Positions 53,158 to 64,000 of a stretch of 64,000 nt of DNA are shown here, in pieces (within the stretch, counting starts at the first letter, position 1; each line of letters opens with the position of its first letter). This stretch comes from Skeletonema tropicum (Eukaryota; Bacillariophyta; Thalassiosirophyceae; Thalassiosirales; Thalassiosiraceae), in NCBI GenBank assembly GCA_037178625.1, contig CM074131.1, forward strand, positions 4,278,001 through 4,342,000, in the 5' to 3' direction. The position numbers were made by a program, and so were the translations under genes. The notes under the pieces were generated by a model. That model was not told where the DNA came from. It did not search any database and saw only the letters and a list, made by a program, of their open reading frames with translations.

Positions 53158-54824
53158 CTATCCGTGGTTGTTTTGACCGCGTCGAAGTGCTGCCTGGGCC
53201 TGGGCCCGCTGGCGACGTATCAAGAAGGCTTCACGTGCCGCTTTCACTGAAAGCAGCCAAGAAGCTTGATGTTCACCAGAAGTTGTTTCGAGATCATCGA
53301 GATTGATTTCCATCAAATATTTATCCTCCTCTCCTAGCCCTTCTAAGCCCATCTCTTGCTGCTCCTCTATAGCTGTTTGTAGCTCATCCTTCCTCTCTAA
53401 CGCAAGCATACCCGAAATTTTATCATGAATCAAGAAATTCCTCACCAGCCACTGTCCATGTGTCATCTCCATCAGCTTGATTGAGAAGCTTTGTGCCCAT
53501 TTGCGCCCGAAAGATGACTGCCCTCCAGACGACGATGTGTCTCTTGAATCGCACTGAACTCCTTGGATATCATTCCTTCCATAAACCGCCGCCATCCAAT
53601 CTTATCTTGTGAACGTGCCAACTTCCGCAGTATTGGGTCATGATCGCTAGCAATGCAGTCCATAAAGCTTTTGCCATTCCTAGCCCTCACAAACCTCATG
53701 ATATACTTTTCCAGCACGTCACATGTCCCCACCGATTGCAGCCAGGAGTGTAGATTATTCTGAAAACATTTTACCCTATCCTCTTCTTCGCACATTAAGA
53801 CGTGAGCGCATGACTCCTGTGCATCCAGACAAGAAGGACACAAAGGAGAGTGATTAGGATCACATCTGTGTAACCGCAAGTTGGTGCCGGCTATGTCGTG
53901 AACTTGCTTGCATGCCCATAGTTGGAAAAGCCGCGGGACCTCGTGTAATGCCTTGTTCACGTTGACCCAATCTACTTGGACGAACGCGGATGGAAGCAGG
54001 ATCTGTCTCTTAGCGAAGATCTCCCTGGCCAGCGCTAGGTGGCCATGAAAGCGGACTCTTTCACCAGTATCTGAAGTCATCTTCTCCTTACCCCTATCCA
54101 CATAGACGCAGATTGGCTCAAGTGGCAAAGGTTGCGCCGCCATTCCTGCGTTCGGATCAACGTCGTAAATCGCTAGTTTTGCGCCAGAGTCACACTGTTC
54201 ATTAAACTGTTCAGGCCTAGATAGCTCCTCCCACACCAAATGATCGAGTTTATGGGCCGAGACATGAGAAAATACTGTGCTGAAGGTTAGAGACCTGCAA
54301 TGGATCATGATATTTTTGAGTATATCTGAATGCCGGCAACTCGACGGGATACGATGCGGAGGCAGGTTTTCCACATTATTGAGAGCCCCCAAGCAATCAG
54401 AATAGATCTGGGCAGAACCAGACAGCGTTGGTTTCAGTTTGTTCACAGCTAATAGGATGAGATGAATAGCGAGTAATCCCAAAAGCTCCCCACGATATGC
54501 ACAAGCAGCAAGTGTCTTCTCAGAGAATTTACCAACGAGTCGGCCTCTCCCCTTGGAACACTCCATAATGAATGCAGCTGAGCAGATATCTGGGTACATC
54601 TCCTTGATAAAGGATCCGTCCGCCACACATACTAGTGATCCATCTATAATAGCCGCCACTAGGAACTCATAGCTCCCCGTCAGTTCAAGATCTTCCCACA
54701 TCCACATGCTACCCCACTGGTCGAGGACTTCCCACAAAGTGCTAGGAGGTAGAGACTGACCTGGGGGATTGGTGCATGACTTACCAAATGATATACCGCA
54801 GTATCTACCTCTTTTATCGTACAC
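53158..54824 (-). pseudogene. RNase H-like domain and C-terminal tail of LINE
   Basis: The 54824-53472 frame (450 codons) carries an RNase H-like fold: VCVADGSFIKEMYPDICSAA (D in ADGS), YRGELLGLLAIHLILL (E), IYSDCLGALNNV (D) and later SHVSAHKLDH. A Cys cluster CPSCLDAQESCAHVLMC follows. Near 53500-53590 the frame shifts to 53595-53158, which reads MEMTHGQWLVRNFLIHDK and INLDDLETTSGEHQASWLL, a tail I recall from related diatom elements. Confidence 0.75.
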
Positions 54825-55958
54825 GCAACATTGTACTGAACCTGGGCATGATCACTACCATCTTTCACATATCTCCGAGGGTTATTTTCATGCGGAGGGT
54901 ATACCTCCATAAGGTCATTACCCATATAGCGGAACAGTCTATTCGATGCGGCACAGTATCGCCACGGTTGAAGTTTGTGGCCGATGTGCACCCAATTTCC
55001 CAACCGGACGCTAAGTAAACCTCCTGGGGCTAATTGAGAGAGTGCCGACTTCCACACATTAAAATCTTTTGACGATGGTTCCTCAGCGGGGAAGTCAAGC
55101 TTAGACCAGTTTTCATCCTCCCGCCGAAGCCTCTTCTTGTACCGTGGATCAATCTTCGAACCCCTCACACACAGTATATCCGATAAAAACAGAACTTGTT
55201 GGTGCAAGCGGACTCTGTTCAATTGCCATAGTTCTTTTGGAGAGTACTGGAGATCTTCAAATACACACATGAGCCACTTGTCACCCACTCTTGGGAAGGG
55301 GTTGTCGATATTATTCAATACCACCTTATACTTATACCCGAAGGTATCTACTTTTTCCCAGATCGATTTCACCCAGCTGGGAGTAACCCAAGAGTGATAT
55401 TGTTGAAATGATTCATCAAAGGGCTGATGCGCTCGACCGAGTTCAATAATGAAGAGGTCTACCGAGACCTGAGCTGTAATTCCATTACTAGTACTAGACG
55501 GGCATCCATAGTGCATCATCAGTTTGTTCAATTGCTGAATGCCGCATTCTATCGGCACATTCGGGAATCCACCGCCGTAGAAGCCAATGTCTAGATCACA
55601 GATTTCCTTAGGTGCCGTTCGTATCATAGCACCCACAGGCATCAACTGATAATACGTCTTTTGTAGACAGTCTGAAGATCTTCTGGCAGGACAGACCGTA
55701 TGAAACTTTGGGCCAAAAACAAGCTGATAGCCATGTCCAGAATTGACGCCGATTCAATCTACTCCCTAGAACTTTTTGCGCACAATCAGATGCTTTCTCG
55801 ATTAAAACGTCCAGAGGACCTTTGCACTCCTCAGAACAATTGCACTTGCTGCGGCACGAACCAGACGGGCTTGTTGCCACACCTAGACCTAGCATAGTCT
55901 CCGGATGCTCCACAGAGTGATGCTTCATCAAAAATGGGGTCCCAACTGGAAGAGACAA
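54680..55958 (-). pseudogene. LINE connecting region between reverse transcriptase and RNase H
   Basis: Two overlapping frames, 55958-55608 (ending ...VDACGCYDTNGT) and 55645-54680 (starting MMPVGAMIRTAPKEICDLDIGF). The switch near 55610-55640 is a frameshift. A cysteine motif CRSKCNCSEEC is near 55850. No enzymatic motif was named. Confidence 0.6.
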
Positions 55959-55994
55959 TTCAATGTCGTAATAGCAATCCTTGGAGTGATCTTC

Positions 55995-56648
55995 TTACAG
56001 CCAACACTGCTTCCTCTCGTCGTAATAGTAAGACATCAAATAATAGAAGCACTTATCAGGATGTAGGGTGCCCCCTGTTGCCATCAAAAGATTATTCCAA
56101 CTGCGGACGCTTGCTGTTGCTGTCAGAGCTGCATGAACCTCATTTATTGTCTCCCTCTTCTTCATATTGATATGAATGATATCCGTATCATCGACAAAGA
56201 GAATAGCCGCCAAGTCAATTTGTTTGGATGGTGTGAAAGGGCAAACGAAGGTCGCTCCATGTCCATCGGCTTTGTGGGCCATCAAGATGGTGATACTAAT
56301 TGCTGCCCACCCGGCAGGTGCAGCACCATTTCCTTGACACAGACCTTGATACTTAACTTCGACGGTGCTGTTTGCGCACCGTTTTGAGTCCCCATACGCA
56401 GTTCGCAAGAAGTACCGCATCTCCTGGATTGTAGTAAGCATAGACTCTGTTGCCGACTGCTCAACTCCAAAGGCTTGAAACACCAAAGAAGCAATGGCAT
56501 GTGCTATTCTGTCATAGCAGTTGCTTGCATCTACCGAAGGAATAGCAGCCGGAGTACGAAGTTGTCGTCCTATATCAAAGAATAGTATTTTTGCCAAGGC
56601 CCCATCATCTGCCGTCCTATTTTTCTCACTGAATATCTCTTCTGGCAT
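55995..56648 (-). pseudogene. LINE reverse transcriptase domain
   Basis: 217 codons with SVDASNCYDRIAHAIASLVF (palm motif A, D present), YQGLCQGNGAAPAGWAAISI (motif B) and AAILFVDDTDIIH (motif C, FVDD box). Upstream pieces (57335-56985, 57726-57439) are out of frame or separated by stops. Confidence 0.85.
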
Positions 56649-57900
56649 GAGTTGGTATTTATTTGCGAATATTATTCATCATCCTATCACCGTATATGAT
56701 CTTGTTTGCTTTGTTCAAGTCAGCCTCCAACAATAGGATGCTGCGCAATTTGGTGACTAGTCGACTGCCTGCTTTCTTTTCGAGCATGCAGGCCAAACCT
56801 CGTTGCCACCTTGACAAACTGATACCCCTCATGAGAGCGAGAGATATTTTAACTGCGTGATAGTTGGAGATATACTCCGACTCTGCGCCAGCAATGTAAT
56901 GGCCAAAATGGAAGCCAGAAATAGACGATGATGAATGATGTTGCCTCCTTCGACCGTCTCCAGCTCTTAGACCAAGTCACCTCATCAATCAAGGTCTCGA
57001 CGGAGTCCATCGGAACAAGAGATCGCATCTTTTTGCAATCTGCTCAAATAACTGTTTCGTTGCCTCATGATAATCGTCAGAGAATTCATAATGCCATCCA
57101 GCACTGCCCTGGCAGCAACTGTGTCGGCGTTGTATCCAAATTGACCTCGAAGACGCCCTTTGCAGATAGGTGCTTCTTCCGCCTGATAGAATCGTTTGCC
57201 CTCACCATGAATGTTTTCCAAAATGGCTTTTTCCACTGAATCTTTTGTGTCATATTCTACCACATTACCACCATCAGTTTCCACCTGCACTGTTCGAATG
57301 CTACCGCTAAACCATTTACCGAGATTGTAATTCAACTTCCTCCAGAAACTTCTATCTCTCTCTCCTTTAATGATGGCAAGTATACGCTTCTCTGCAGCCT
57401 CATCACCCTTTTCTTTTTAGCAATATCCAGCCGGCGATTCAGATGTTTCTTTCTCTATAGTGATGTCCATGTTTCCTAAAATGATCACACTTACTGTCGC
57501 AAGCTTTGAGTCTAGCAGCGATCTCTGCTACTGAGAGGTTGAATGGACGAAGGATCTTTAGCTTCCGACATTTTCGTTTCAAATTCCCTCGGTTCACCTT
57601 ACTTCCCGCATGATAACGGAGAAGTGTTCTATAGACTTCGCCTCGCTTTATCCAAGTCACTGATTCTGCCGAGAATGGTATTCTACCTGCCTTGATTTTG
57701 CGGCACTTCGATTCTGCGTGAACCATATATTGTTTGCTTTTCTCTTCAGAGGACGCGAGAGCAGTACGAGCTTCTTCTTTTGTTTGTGCCTGGTATGCGG
57801 CACGATGATCGTCATCTACCCTATGCCTGATCAGGTTCGTTTCTAGCAGTTGGTTGTATCTCTCCGCAACTCTGGGGAGTTTGGTATTCAGTCGTCTCGC

Positions 57901-58122
57901 CTACAACTTTTTCACACGGACCAAGGAGCGGCCAACAAGTGATGACAACGAGAAATCTACCACGAAGCATCGGTGATCACCCATTCCATAACCCACCGGC
58001 ATTACACATGCATTCAAAACTTCAATATCCCTTGTCCCCCACACGCCATCGATAGGTTGAGAGCCGCGGAAATAAGTTGCACCAAGCTGCTTCCCAGTGT
58101 AGTCTCCTACCACCTCCTTCAT
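57901..58122 (-). pseudogene. C-terminal end of LINE endonuclease domain
   Basis: Reads GATYFRGSQPIDGVWGTRDI and VMPVGYGMGDHRCFVVDFSL. The D-G-V-W and GDHR(x)F(x)VD parts match the end of apurinic-type endonuclease domains in LINEs. The rest of the domain is missing past 58140. Confidence 0.75.
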
Positions 58123-58140
58123 CGCAAACCCATCTACTTC

Positions 58141-59606
58141 CGTAATTCAGTGTCATCTCATTTATGTCAAACTTTTCAGAATCGGCGTGCCCCCTCAACG
58201 CTGTTAAAATAATAAGAATAAGGGAGGCATTCCTCGATTGTGAAAGCACGCGATCTGTGCCACTTTGCCATCATCTCCGAGCTCCGAGTTTGATGTGCAA
58301 GAAATAACCGGCGTCATCCCCAAACCCAAACCCAAACAGTCCTCACATATGGTATACACTGACCCCAGCGGATTCGTTACTGCCAATCCTAAGGCTAAGG
58401 GACATCACTAAACTGCGTATAATATCATGCTACTTGCTGTTACCTTTTTACCTAACTACCACAACAAAACTGCGGTTTGACGTCACACAAACACGACGTT
58501 ACTCTTTCTTCTCTTGTCTTTCATGCTCAAGAACTTGGCCTTTTGGTTTTGGCTTCTCCGTCGGAGGATTCCTCTCCTTCCACGTCTTCATCACCTGTGT
58601 CTGAAATGAGGTGAGCTCCATTATCTAATGCTTCAAGCTCCTCAATGAAGTCATGCAAGATCAAGCTCGGGTGAAGCTCCCAAGACAGCCTCGTCTTGCG
58701 TTCATGCCCTTGTTTGATACACGAAGCGTTATTTCCTCTGCGTCTCTTGTCTCGGTTCAGTTGGGAAATGCTACTGATACCTGCACTGCTGAGGGCTCGG
58801 TTGATTGATGCAAGAGCGTCCAGGTCGTCATCTTCGTTACCATGGTCATCTTCCTCTCTAGAGGAAAGCAAGAGAGACTTCATTCGGACGAAGTCATTCG
58901 AATATCGAGAGAAGGCATCATCTTGTTGGTGTTGGTGCTGAGAGGATCCAAATCCAACGAGGTACCTATTCCTGGTCGTCTCTGCCTGGTCACCTTGACC
59001 TTGACCTTGACCAAGCTTGGTTGGAACTGAGACTGAGATGGAGTCATGGGCTTTCATTGCCATTGCTGCCATTGCCATACGTATTAGTTGTGTTCGTGCC
59101 GTCGCGTCGTTATTTGTGTCAACAACACAACGCGACGTCGACGTGCGATTGGCCAAGGCCATCGGCCGAGCTGTTTGCTCTCCGCTCTATCTGTCGCTAG
59201 AGAGAGAAGAAGGAATCAGACGCGGAGTCTAGAGAGAGTCTATGGTAGTGGTAGTGGCTCCATGGCTGGTACTTTTTTGTCCTTATCAAACAGCTACTTA
59301 CCAGTAGAAGTACTTAACCTTAACTCGCGCTGCCTCGCTTTCTCCTCCATCCGCACATTGTATGGTCGCCGTCCTTTCTACGACCTATATCTATGATGTC
59401 TTACGGTTTTTTCTAATCGTTGTTTTGGTGCCGCTTCGGTTATCCTTTACCTCTTTCTCGCGCGAAGCGACAGAGGTTTTGTTCCACTAGCAAAAGTACC
59501 TCCGAAAAAATCACTACTTTTTCCTTTGCCTTTGCAATACATACTTATACAGTGCAGCAGAACTATATTTAAATCCCAGTGTCAAGTAAGGATAACAACT
59601 CAGTAT
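58141..59606. repeat. R repeat copy c
   Basis: Nearly identical to 60332-61803 (copy d). Differences include AAATCCAACG versus AAATCCAAATCCAACG near 58950/61141 and a 6-bp indel near 59312. Contains an intact R gene. Confidence 0.9.
58527..59162 (-). CDS. R-repeat protein, copy c (unknown function)
   Basis: 211 residues. Starts MALANRTSTSRCVVDTNND. Middle has a Gln-Gly repeat (KLGQGQGQGDQ) and a Gln-His run (SSQHQHQQDDAF). Then an acidic segment (EEDDHGNEDDDLDALASINR), a basic patch (NRDKRRRGNN), the segment TRLSWELHPSLILHDFIEEL, and an acidic tail ending KTKRPSS. No known domain was recognised. Charge pattern suggests a nuclear protein. The same gene occurs in copies a, b and d. Downstream on the same strand a frameshifted segment (GDDGKVAQIAC...) may be a lost exon. 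Confidence 0.5.
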   Translation of the reverse strand: MALANRTSTSRCVVDTNNDATARTQLIRMAMAAMAMKAHDSISVSVPTKLGQGQGQGDQAETTRNRYLVGFGSSQHQHQQDDAFSRYSNDFVRMKSLLLSSREEDDHGNEDDDLDALASINRALSSAGISSISQLNRDKRRRGNNASCIKQGHERKTRLSWELHPSLILHDFIEELEALDNGAHLISDTGDEDVEGEESSDGEAKTKRPSS

Positions 59607-60116
59607 GTACTTCATCTGTGTAGGTGTAGCTTGTTCTCGTACAAACATATGCGAGACTGATATATGGATCGAAATGAAAATGTAATGAGTTTCTCCAAGC
59701 TGTTGCTATCACTCAATTTAAATAACTCATTACCATTGCATTACTCTTCATTATCGGCATATCATTTCTAAACAGTTTCACAGTCCACTTCTCTTTGAGC
59801 GCATGTTTACTGGTTGCTTTGTCCAGGATGGACTCATACTCATCTCCAAGTCTTGCTCACATGCCGTGAATTGTTGCAAGTCACCCACATTGATCGCCTA
59901 ATGATAAGTCTGATCTCGTAGAGCCTCGTGTAACTTTCATAAATCAATCAGGATGGTCTGCAGTAATATCGATGCCGTCGGCAATAAATGATAGCATTAA
60001 ATTGAAGCATAACATCTGGACTTGATCTTGATTCCAATTCGCGAGCAGAGAGTCATCTCTATAGCTAAATTCCTCTATGCTGATCAAAACATCAATTGAC
60101 CGCTAGTCGTATTACT
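59607..60116. other. Spacer between R copies c and d
   Basis: About 510 bp without a recognised gene. It follows ACTCAGTATGTACTTC, the same word at which copy d is joined to the broken Ty3 copy. Confidence 0.55.
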
Positions 60117-61803
60117 CTAGGCAACTTTTAGTATAGTTATAGTAGTAGTAGTTATGGTTGGTGCTTGTGATTTTCCATCGGCACAAGCAGAAACAGAATT
60201 ACTCTCCATCTCCATCGAACATTATATCTTTGCTGCATCCCTTTCACTCTGTCTACGTTTCTTCTTCTCGTCCTCCATCTTCCTATTCTTTAGTCTTTAG
60301 AAATTGTTAAAGACAACGTTTACTGTTTGCCCATGATTCAGCGTCATCTCATTTATGTCAAACTTTTCAGAATCGGCGTGCCCCCTCAACGCTGTTAAAA
60401 TAATAAGAATAAGGGAGGCATTCCTCGATTGTGAAAGCACGCGATCTGTGCCACTTTGCCATCATCTCCGAGCTCCGAGTTTGATGTGCAAGAAATAACC
60501 GGCGTCATCCCCAAACCCAAACCCAAACAGTCCTCACATATGGTATACACTGACCCCAGCGGATTCGTTACTGCCAATCCTAAGGCTAAGGGACATCACT
60601 AAACTGCGTATAATATCATGCTACTTGCTGTTACCTTTTTACCTAACTACCACAACAAAACTGCGGTTTGACGTCACACAAACACGACGTTACTCTTTCT
60701 TCTCTTGTCTTTCATGCTCAAGAACTTGGCCTTTTGGTTTTGGCTTCTCCGTCGGAGGATTCCTCTCCTTCCACGTCTTCATCACCTGTGTCTGAAATGA
60801 GGTGAGCTCCATTATCTAATGCTTCAAGCTCCTCAATGAAGTCATGCAAGATCAAGCTCGGGTGAAGCTCCCAAGACAGCCTCGTCTTGCGTTCATGCCC
60901 TTGTTTGATACACGAAGCGTTATTTCCTCTGCGTCTCTTGTCTCGGTTCAGTTGGGAAATGCTACTGATACCTGCACTGCTGAGGGCTCGGTTGATTGAT
61001 GCAAGAGCGTCCAGGTCGTCATCTTCGTTACCATGGTCATCTTCCTCTCTAGAGGAAAGCAAGAGAGACTTCATTCGGACGAAGTCATTCGAATATCGAG
61101 AGAAGGCATCATCTTGTTGGTGTTGGTGCTGAGAGGATCCAAATCCAAATCCAACGAGGTACCTATTCCTGGTCGTCTCTGCCTGGTCACCTTGACCTTG
61201 ACCTTGACCAAGCTTGGTTGGAACTGAGACTGAGATGGAGTCATGGGCTTTCATTGCCATTGCTGCCATTGCCATACGTATTAGTTGTGTTCGTGCCGTC
61301 GCGTCGTTATTTGTGTCAACAACACAACGCGACGTCGACGTGCGATTGGCCAAGGCCATCGGCCGAGCTGTTTGCTCTCCGCTCTATCTGTCGCTAGAGA
61401 GAGAAGAAGGAATCAGACGCGGAGTCTAGAGAGAGTCTATGGTAGTGGTAGTGGCTCCATGGCTGGTACTTTTTTGTCCTTATCAAACAGCTACTTACCA
61501 GCAGAAGTACTTAACTCGCGCTGCCTCGCTTTCTCCTCCATCCGCGAATTGTATGGTCGCCGTCCTTTCTACGACCTATATCTATGATGTCTTACGGTTT
61601 TTTCTAATCGTTGTTTTGGTGCCGCTTCGGTTATCCTTTACCTCTTTCTCGCGCGAAGCGACAGAGGTTTTGTTCCACTAGCAAAAGTACCTCCGAAAAA
61701 ATCACTACTTTTTCCTTTGCCTTTGCAATACATACTTATACAGTGCAGCAGAACTATATTTAAATCCCAGTGTCAAGTAAGGATAACAACTCAGTATGTA
61801 CTT
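60117..61803. repeat. R repeat copy d
   Basis: 60120-60330 matches 32150-32340 of copy a. 60332-61803 matches copy c. It ends abruptly at 61803, where Ty3 element 1 sequence begins. Confidence 0.9.
60718..61359 (-). CDS. R-repeat protein, copy d (unknown function)
   Basis: 213 residues, the same as copy c except for two extra residues (GFGFGSSQ versus GFGSSQ), which come from a 6-bp repeat. Intact frame with ATG at 61359. No domain was recognised. The near-identity of copies c and d, flanks included, means the match says nothing about selection on the protein. Confidence 0.5.
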   Translation of the reverse strand: MALANRTSTSRCVVDTNNDATARTQLIRMAMAAMAMKAHDSISVSVPTKLGQGQGQGDQAETTRNRYLVGFGFGSSQHQHQQDDAFSRYSNDFVRMKSLLLSSREEDDHGNEDDDLDALASINRALSSAGISSISQLNRDKRRRGNNASCIKQGHERKTRLSWELHPSLILHDFIEELEALDNGAHLISDTGDEDVEGEESSDGEAKTKRPSS

Positions 61804-63789
61804 CCAAGGTTGAATGCCATTCTTGGAGACCCAATGACCAAGGAAGTCCCCTTCTGCAATACTGAATTCGCACTTCAAAGGGTTAACACTAAACCCTGCC
61901 TCTTCAAGGCGCCTGAACACTTCGTTGAGGGTGCGTGTATGGTCTTCCCAAGTATCTGACCATATGGCGATGTCATCAATGTAAACTTCAACGTCATCTA
62001 AATCTCGAAGAACTTCCTCAATAACTGACTGCGCAAATGCTGGAGAGTTGCGGAGACCCATAGGAGCTCTCGTCCAACGAAAGAGACCGAACGGTGTTGA
62101 TATAGTGGTGAGGTCCTTAGCTTTGTCCGTCAATTCAAACGAATAGAACATCATGCTCAAATCAAGTTTCGTCATGTACTGGAATCCCGAACGCTTTCGG
62201 ATCAGGTCTTGGATGATAGGGAGAGTATAATCCTTGGGTTTGATGACCTTATTGAGCTCACGTAGATCTGCTATGAAACGAACTTTGCCATCTTTCTTGG
62301 GAACAATAAACGAAGGCAGTCCCCATGCAGACGGGCCAGAGACTCTTTCAAGAACACCTATGTCGATGAGACGCAGCAACTCCTTCTTGAATGTTTCCAT
62401 ATGGACTCGAGGAGTAGGGTAAGGCCGCCGAAAAACTGGTTGTGCTCCTGGTTGTAATTCAATATCCATCTTGGCTCCTTTGTAGACATGAAGCTTGCCG
62501 TCGAAGAGCTTGTAATGCTTGCGTAACATCTCGCTGAGGTCCTGGCGCTGAGTCGGAGACAGATGCTGACAATTCTCTTTGATGACCTCATCCACATTTA
62601 TCTCGTCATAGGTTGAATCAGCAATTGACGTAGCGAAAGAGTCGAGGTAGTTCAGATCGTCATCTTCATCTTCAATGATGCATCCATCGATTGCTGCACT
62701 TAGTCGCTCCTTTGTAAAGTTGGAGTTCATTGGAATGCGCTTGCCCTGCCACCCGAGCTCGAGTCTTTCGTAATCAACTATTAGACCTATCTTCCGCAGG
62801 AAATCATTACCAAGTATCAAATCAAACGAACACTTGGCGTCAAAGACGAGGAACTCTTGACTGTCAACGGTGAGGTTGGCATCGAATTCAGGGAACTTGA
62901 TTCCTTCACCGAGGAGGGATCCAACTGGTGCATAGTTGCCTGCAATGGTATTACATATTGTTGTTTTTGATGGTTGAAGAAGGGCTGCTCCGGGTGGTAA
63001 AACACTACGGTGAGCCATCGATACGCTGCCACCGGTGTCAAAAAGGCACTTGAGGAAGCGATTGGATTCGACTCCATTGACTGACTTGACCATAGCGTAT
63101 GCAGTTGCCATAGGGACTGTTCTGCCTTTTGAATCTACTTGGAAGGTGATCTGAGGGTCACTGAACTGAAATGACTCGAGGATCGCCTCAAATTGCTTGA
63201 CTCGTTTGTCACAAATGCTTGGTAGCTGCAATGCTGCTCCCAAATCGACTAGTTCATTGCCGTAAGATTCAACGACTGTATCTGGAAAAATGTTGAAATC
63301 CCAAGCTTCCGCATTAGATTGGCCTGGGATTGGATCGAGCACGTGATATTCAGGACAATCCACTCTCTGCGCTTCGATAGCGACTACTTCATTAGTGAAA
63401 GGAATGTTGTTGATGGTTGCAGCTAGTGCATCCTCCGCAAAGTGACTATTGAACAATTCGTTCAAGAACTCATCATCATGAAGTTGAGCGTCTGATGCGA
63501 TGCGGTCGAGCATTGGTGCAGGGCTAGAAGCTGGCTGCGCTCTTGGATCCTTACATATCGGGACTCCACTATTCAAGCTGGGCTGTGCTTGCAGAGCGGC
63601 AGGAACTGTATTATTGTTCCCGCGGATGCAACATGGAAGTTGAACATCAATCGCGCTCGGAGGCTCTGAGGTCACATTGTTGACATGATACTCAAGAGCA
63701 GCTGGGGCATTAGCATACCCTGTTACTTCTTCAAGGCTCGTAGAATAGATATCGATGAAAGTAGTGCAATTCCCAACAGGGTCGGCGTT
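61705..63789 (-). pseudogene. Truncated pol of a Ty3 element 1 copy, fused to R sequence
   Basis: 63789-61804 matches pol of element 1 with few changes (for example R-D-L-D for R-G-L-D before VEVYIDD, and CEFSIAEG for CEFGIAEG). The match stops after GIQPW at about residue 624. The frame then runs into R repeat DNA for about 32 codons (KYILSCYPYLTLGF...) to a stop at 61705. Protease and most of the reverse transcriptase remain; RNase H and integrase are lost. Likely non-functional. Confidence 0.85.
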
Positions 63790-64000
63790 TCAGGCCTGAT
63801 GAGGGACGAAGACTCGTTGACCTTGGGCATTAACTTGGATGGAATAAAGTTGCTGTTGAACAGGTGCTGACGGAGCTGTTGCTGCAGACGTAGCAAACAT
63901 TGGAGCTGGTTGCGGAGGTGCTTGGGGAACTGGAGCTGGAGGTAGTTGAGCAGGTTGTTGAGGAGCTACGAGGTAAGATCCATGTTGCTGTTGCGGGGGT
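61804..64000 (-). mobile_element. Broken copy of Ty3 element 1 (continues past window)
   Basis: Corresponds base for base to 23906-26102 of element 1 at a constant offset of 37898, with a few substitutions. It has no 3' LTR: the element is cut at 61804 inside pol and joined to R repeat copy d. The gag-pol UGA is kept at 63790-63792. Confidence 0.9.
63790..64000 (-). CDS. gag: Gag C-terminal part of the broken Ty3 copy (partial)
   Basis: 70 codons up to the window edge, reading the Pro/Gln-rich gag C-terminus ending FVPHQA and TGA, as in element 1. The N-terminal part lies beyond 64000. Confidence 0.85.
   Translation of the reverse strand, partial: PPQQQHGSYLVAPQQPAQLPPAPVPQAPPQPAPMFATSAATAPSAPVQQQLYSIQVNAQGQRVFVPHQA

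Larger units (their letters stand above)
53158..58140 (-). mobile_element. Decayed LINE-type (non-LTR) retrotransposon
   Basis: Minus-strand order is endonuclease C-terminal end (58122-57901), linker pieces, reverse transcriptase (56648-55995), connecting region (55958-54680), RNase H (54824-53472) and a tail (53595-53158). The frame changes at least four times and stops occur between pieces, so it is dead. The 5' end is cut at about 58140, where R repeat copy c begins, and the N-terminal endonuclease is absent. No poly-A or target duplication was identified. Confidence 0.8.

Noticed and set aside
59088..59396. Plus-strand ORFs in R repeats (MCSCRRVVICVNNTT...)
   Set aside because: Antisense to the R genes and retained only because the repeat copies are nearly identical. 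Codon pattern and composition give no support.
1..64000. CRISPR-like or prokaryotic defence locus
   Set aside because: No regularly spaced direct repeats with unique spacers and no cas-like genes. The palindromes at 19.3-19.6 kb are irregularly spaced.

Overview
The window looks like nuclear DNA of a diatom or a close stramenopile. The evidence is short canonical GT-AG introns (73 and 77 bp in two genes), a multicopy family of BspA-type leucine-rich-repeat proteins with the C-terminal GADVVIKNVLPFL-type motif, a eukaryotic SKP1 with introns, an Elongin A-like protein, and Ty3-type, LINE and Tc1/mariner-like elements. No rRNA, convincing tRNA, CRISPR array or prokaryotic operon was seen. Family names come from recognising motifs by eye; no database search was run.

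Layout. 0.4-2.6 kb: Elongin A-like protein (-). 4.3-5.3 kb: LRR gene copy 1 (+). 5.6-8.5 kb: decayed two-module ATP-grasp (L-amino-acid-ligase-like) pseudogene (-). 8.6-12.2 kb: spliced DDE-integrase gene with a CXC-type cysteine-rich domain (-). 12.6-16.8 kb: tandem duplication carrying LRR copies 2 (one-base frameshift) and 3 (intact) (-). 17-20.8 kb: gene-poor DNA with a cluster of GGTACC palindromes and a long hairpin. 20.8-27.7 kb: a host gene cut in two by an intact Ty3/gypsy-type element (21638-27521; identical 232-bp LTRs, 5-bp target duplication). 28.3-29.3 kb: a divergent fourth LRR gene (-).

31.6-39.7 kb: a dispersed gene-bearing repeat (called R here) interrupted by a second intact Ty3/gypsy-type element (32708-39093; 340-bp LTRs). 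39.9-42.2 kb: Tc1/mariner-like element with about 180-bp inverted repeats and a dead transposase. 43.7-44.8 kb: another R copy. 45.2-50.5 kb: an old LTR element with a decayed interior. 50.8-51.2 kb: a fold-back MITE. 52.0-52.9 kb: SKP1 with two introns and an altered C-terminus. 53.1-58.1 kb: a decayed LINE-type element (endonuclease end, reverse transcriptase, RNase H). 58.1-61.8 kb: two near-identical R copies in tandem. 61.8-64.0 kb: a broken copy of the first Ty3 element, running off the window.

How it fits together. Mobile DNA dominates, and host genes are few. Two insertions can be read precisely, because removing the element and one target duplication rejoins a reading frame or matches paralogous empty sites. 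Three patterns recur across unrelated elements: gag and pol in one frame split by a single UGA (both intact Ty3 elements); a perfect AT-rich palindrome of 12-14 bp where the primer-binding site should be (all three LTR elements); and 5-bp target duplications. Long intact ORFs in the same window argue that the frameshifts in the pseudogenes are real decay and not general sequencing error, but this cannot be proved from one sequence.
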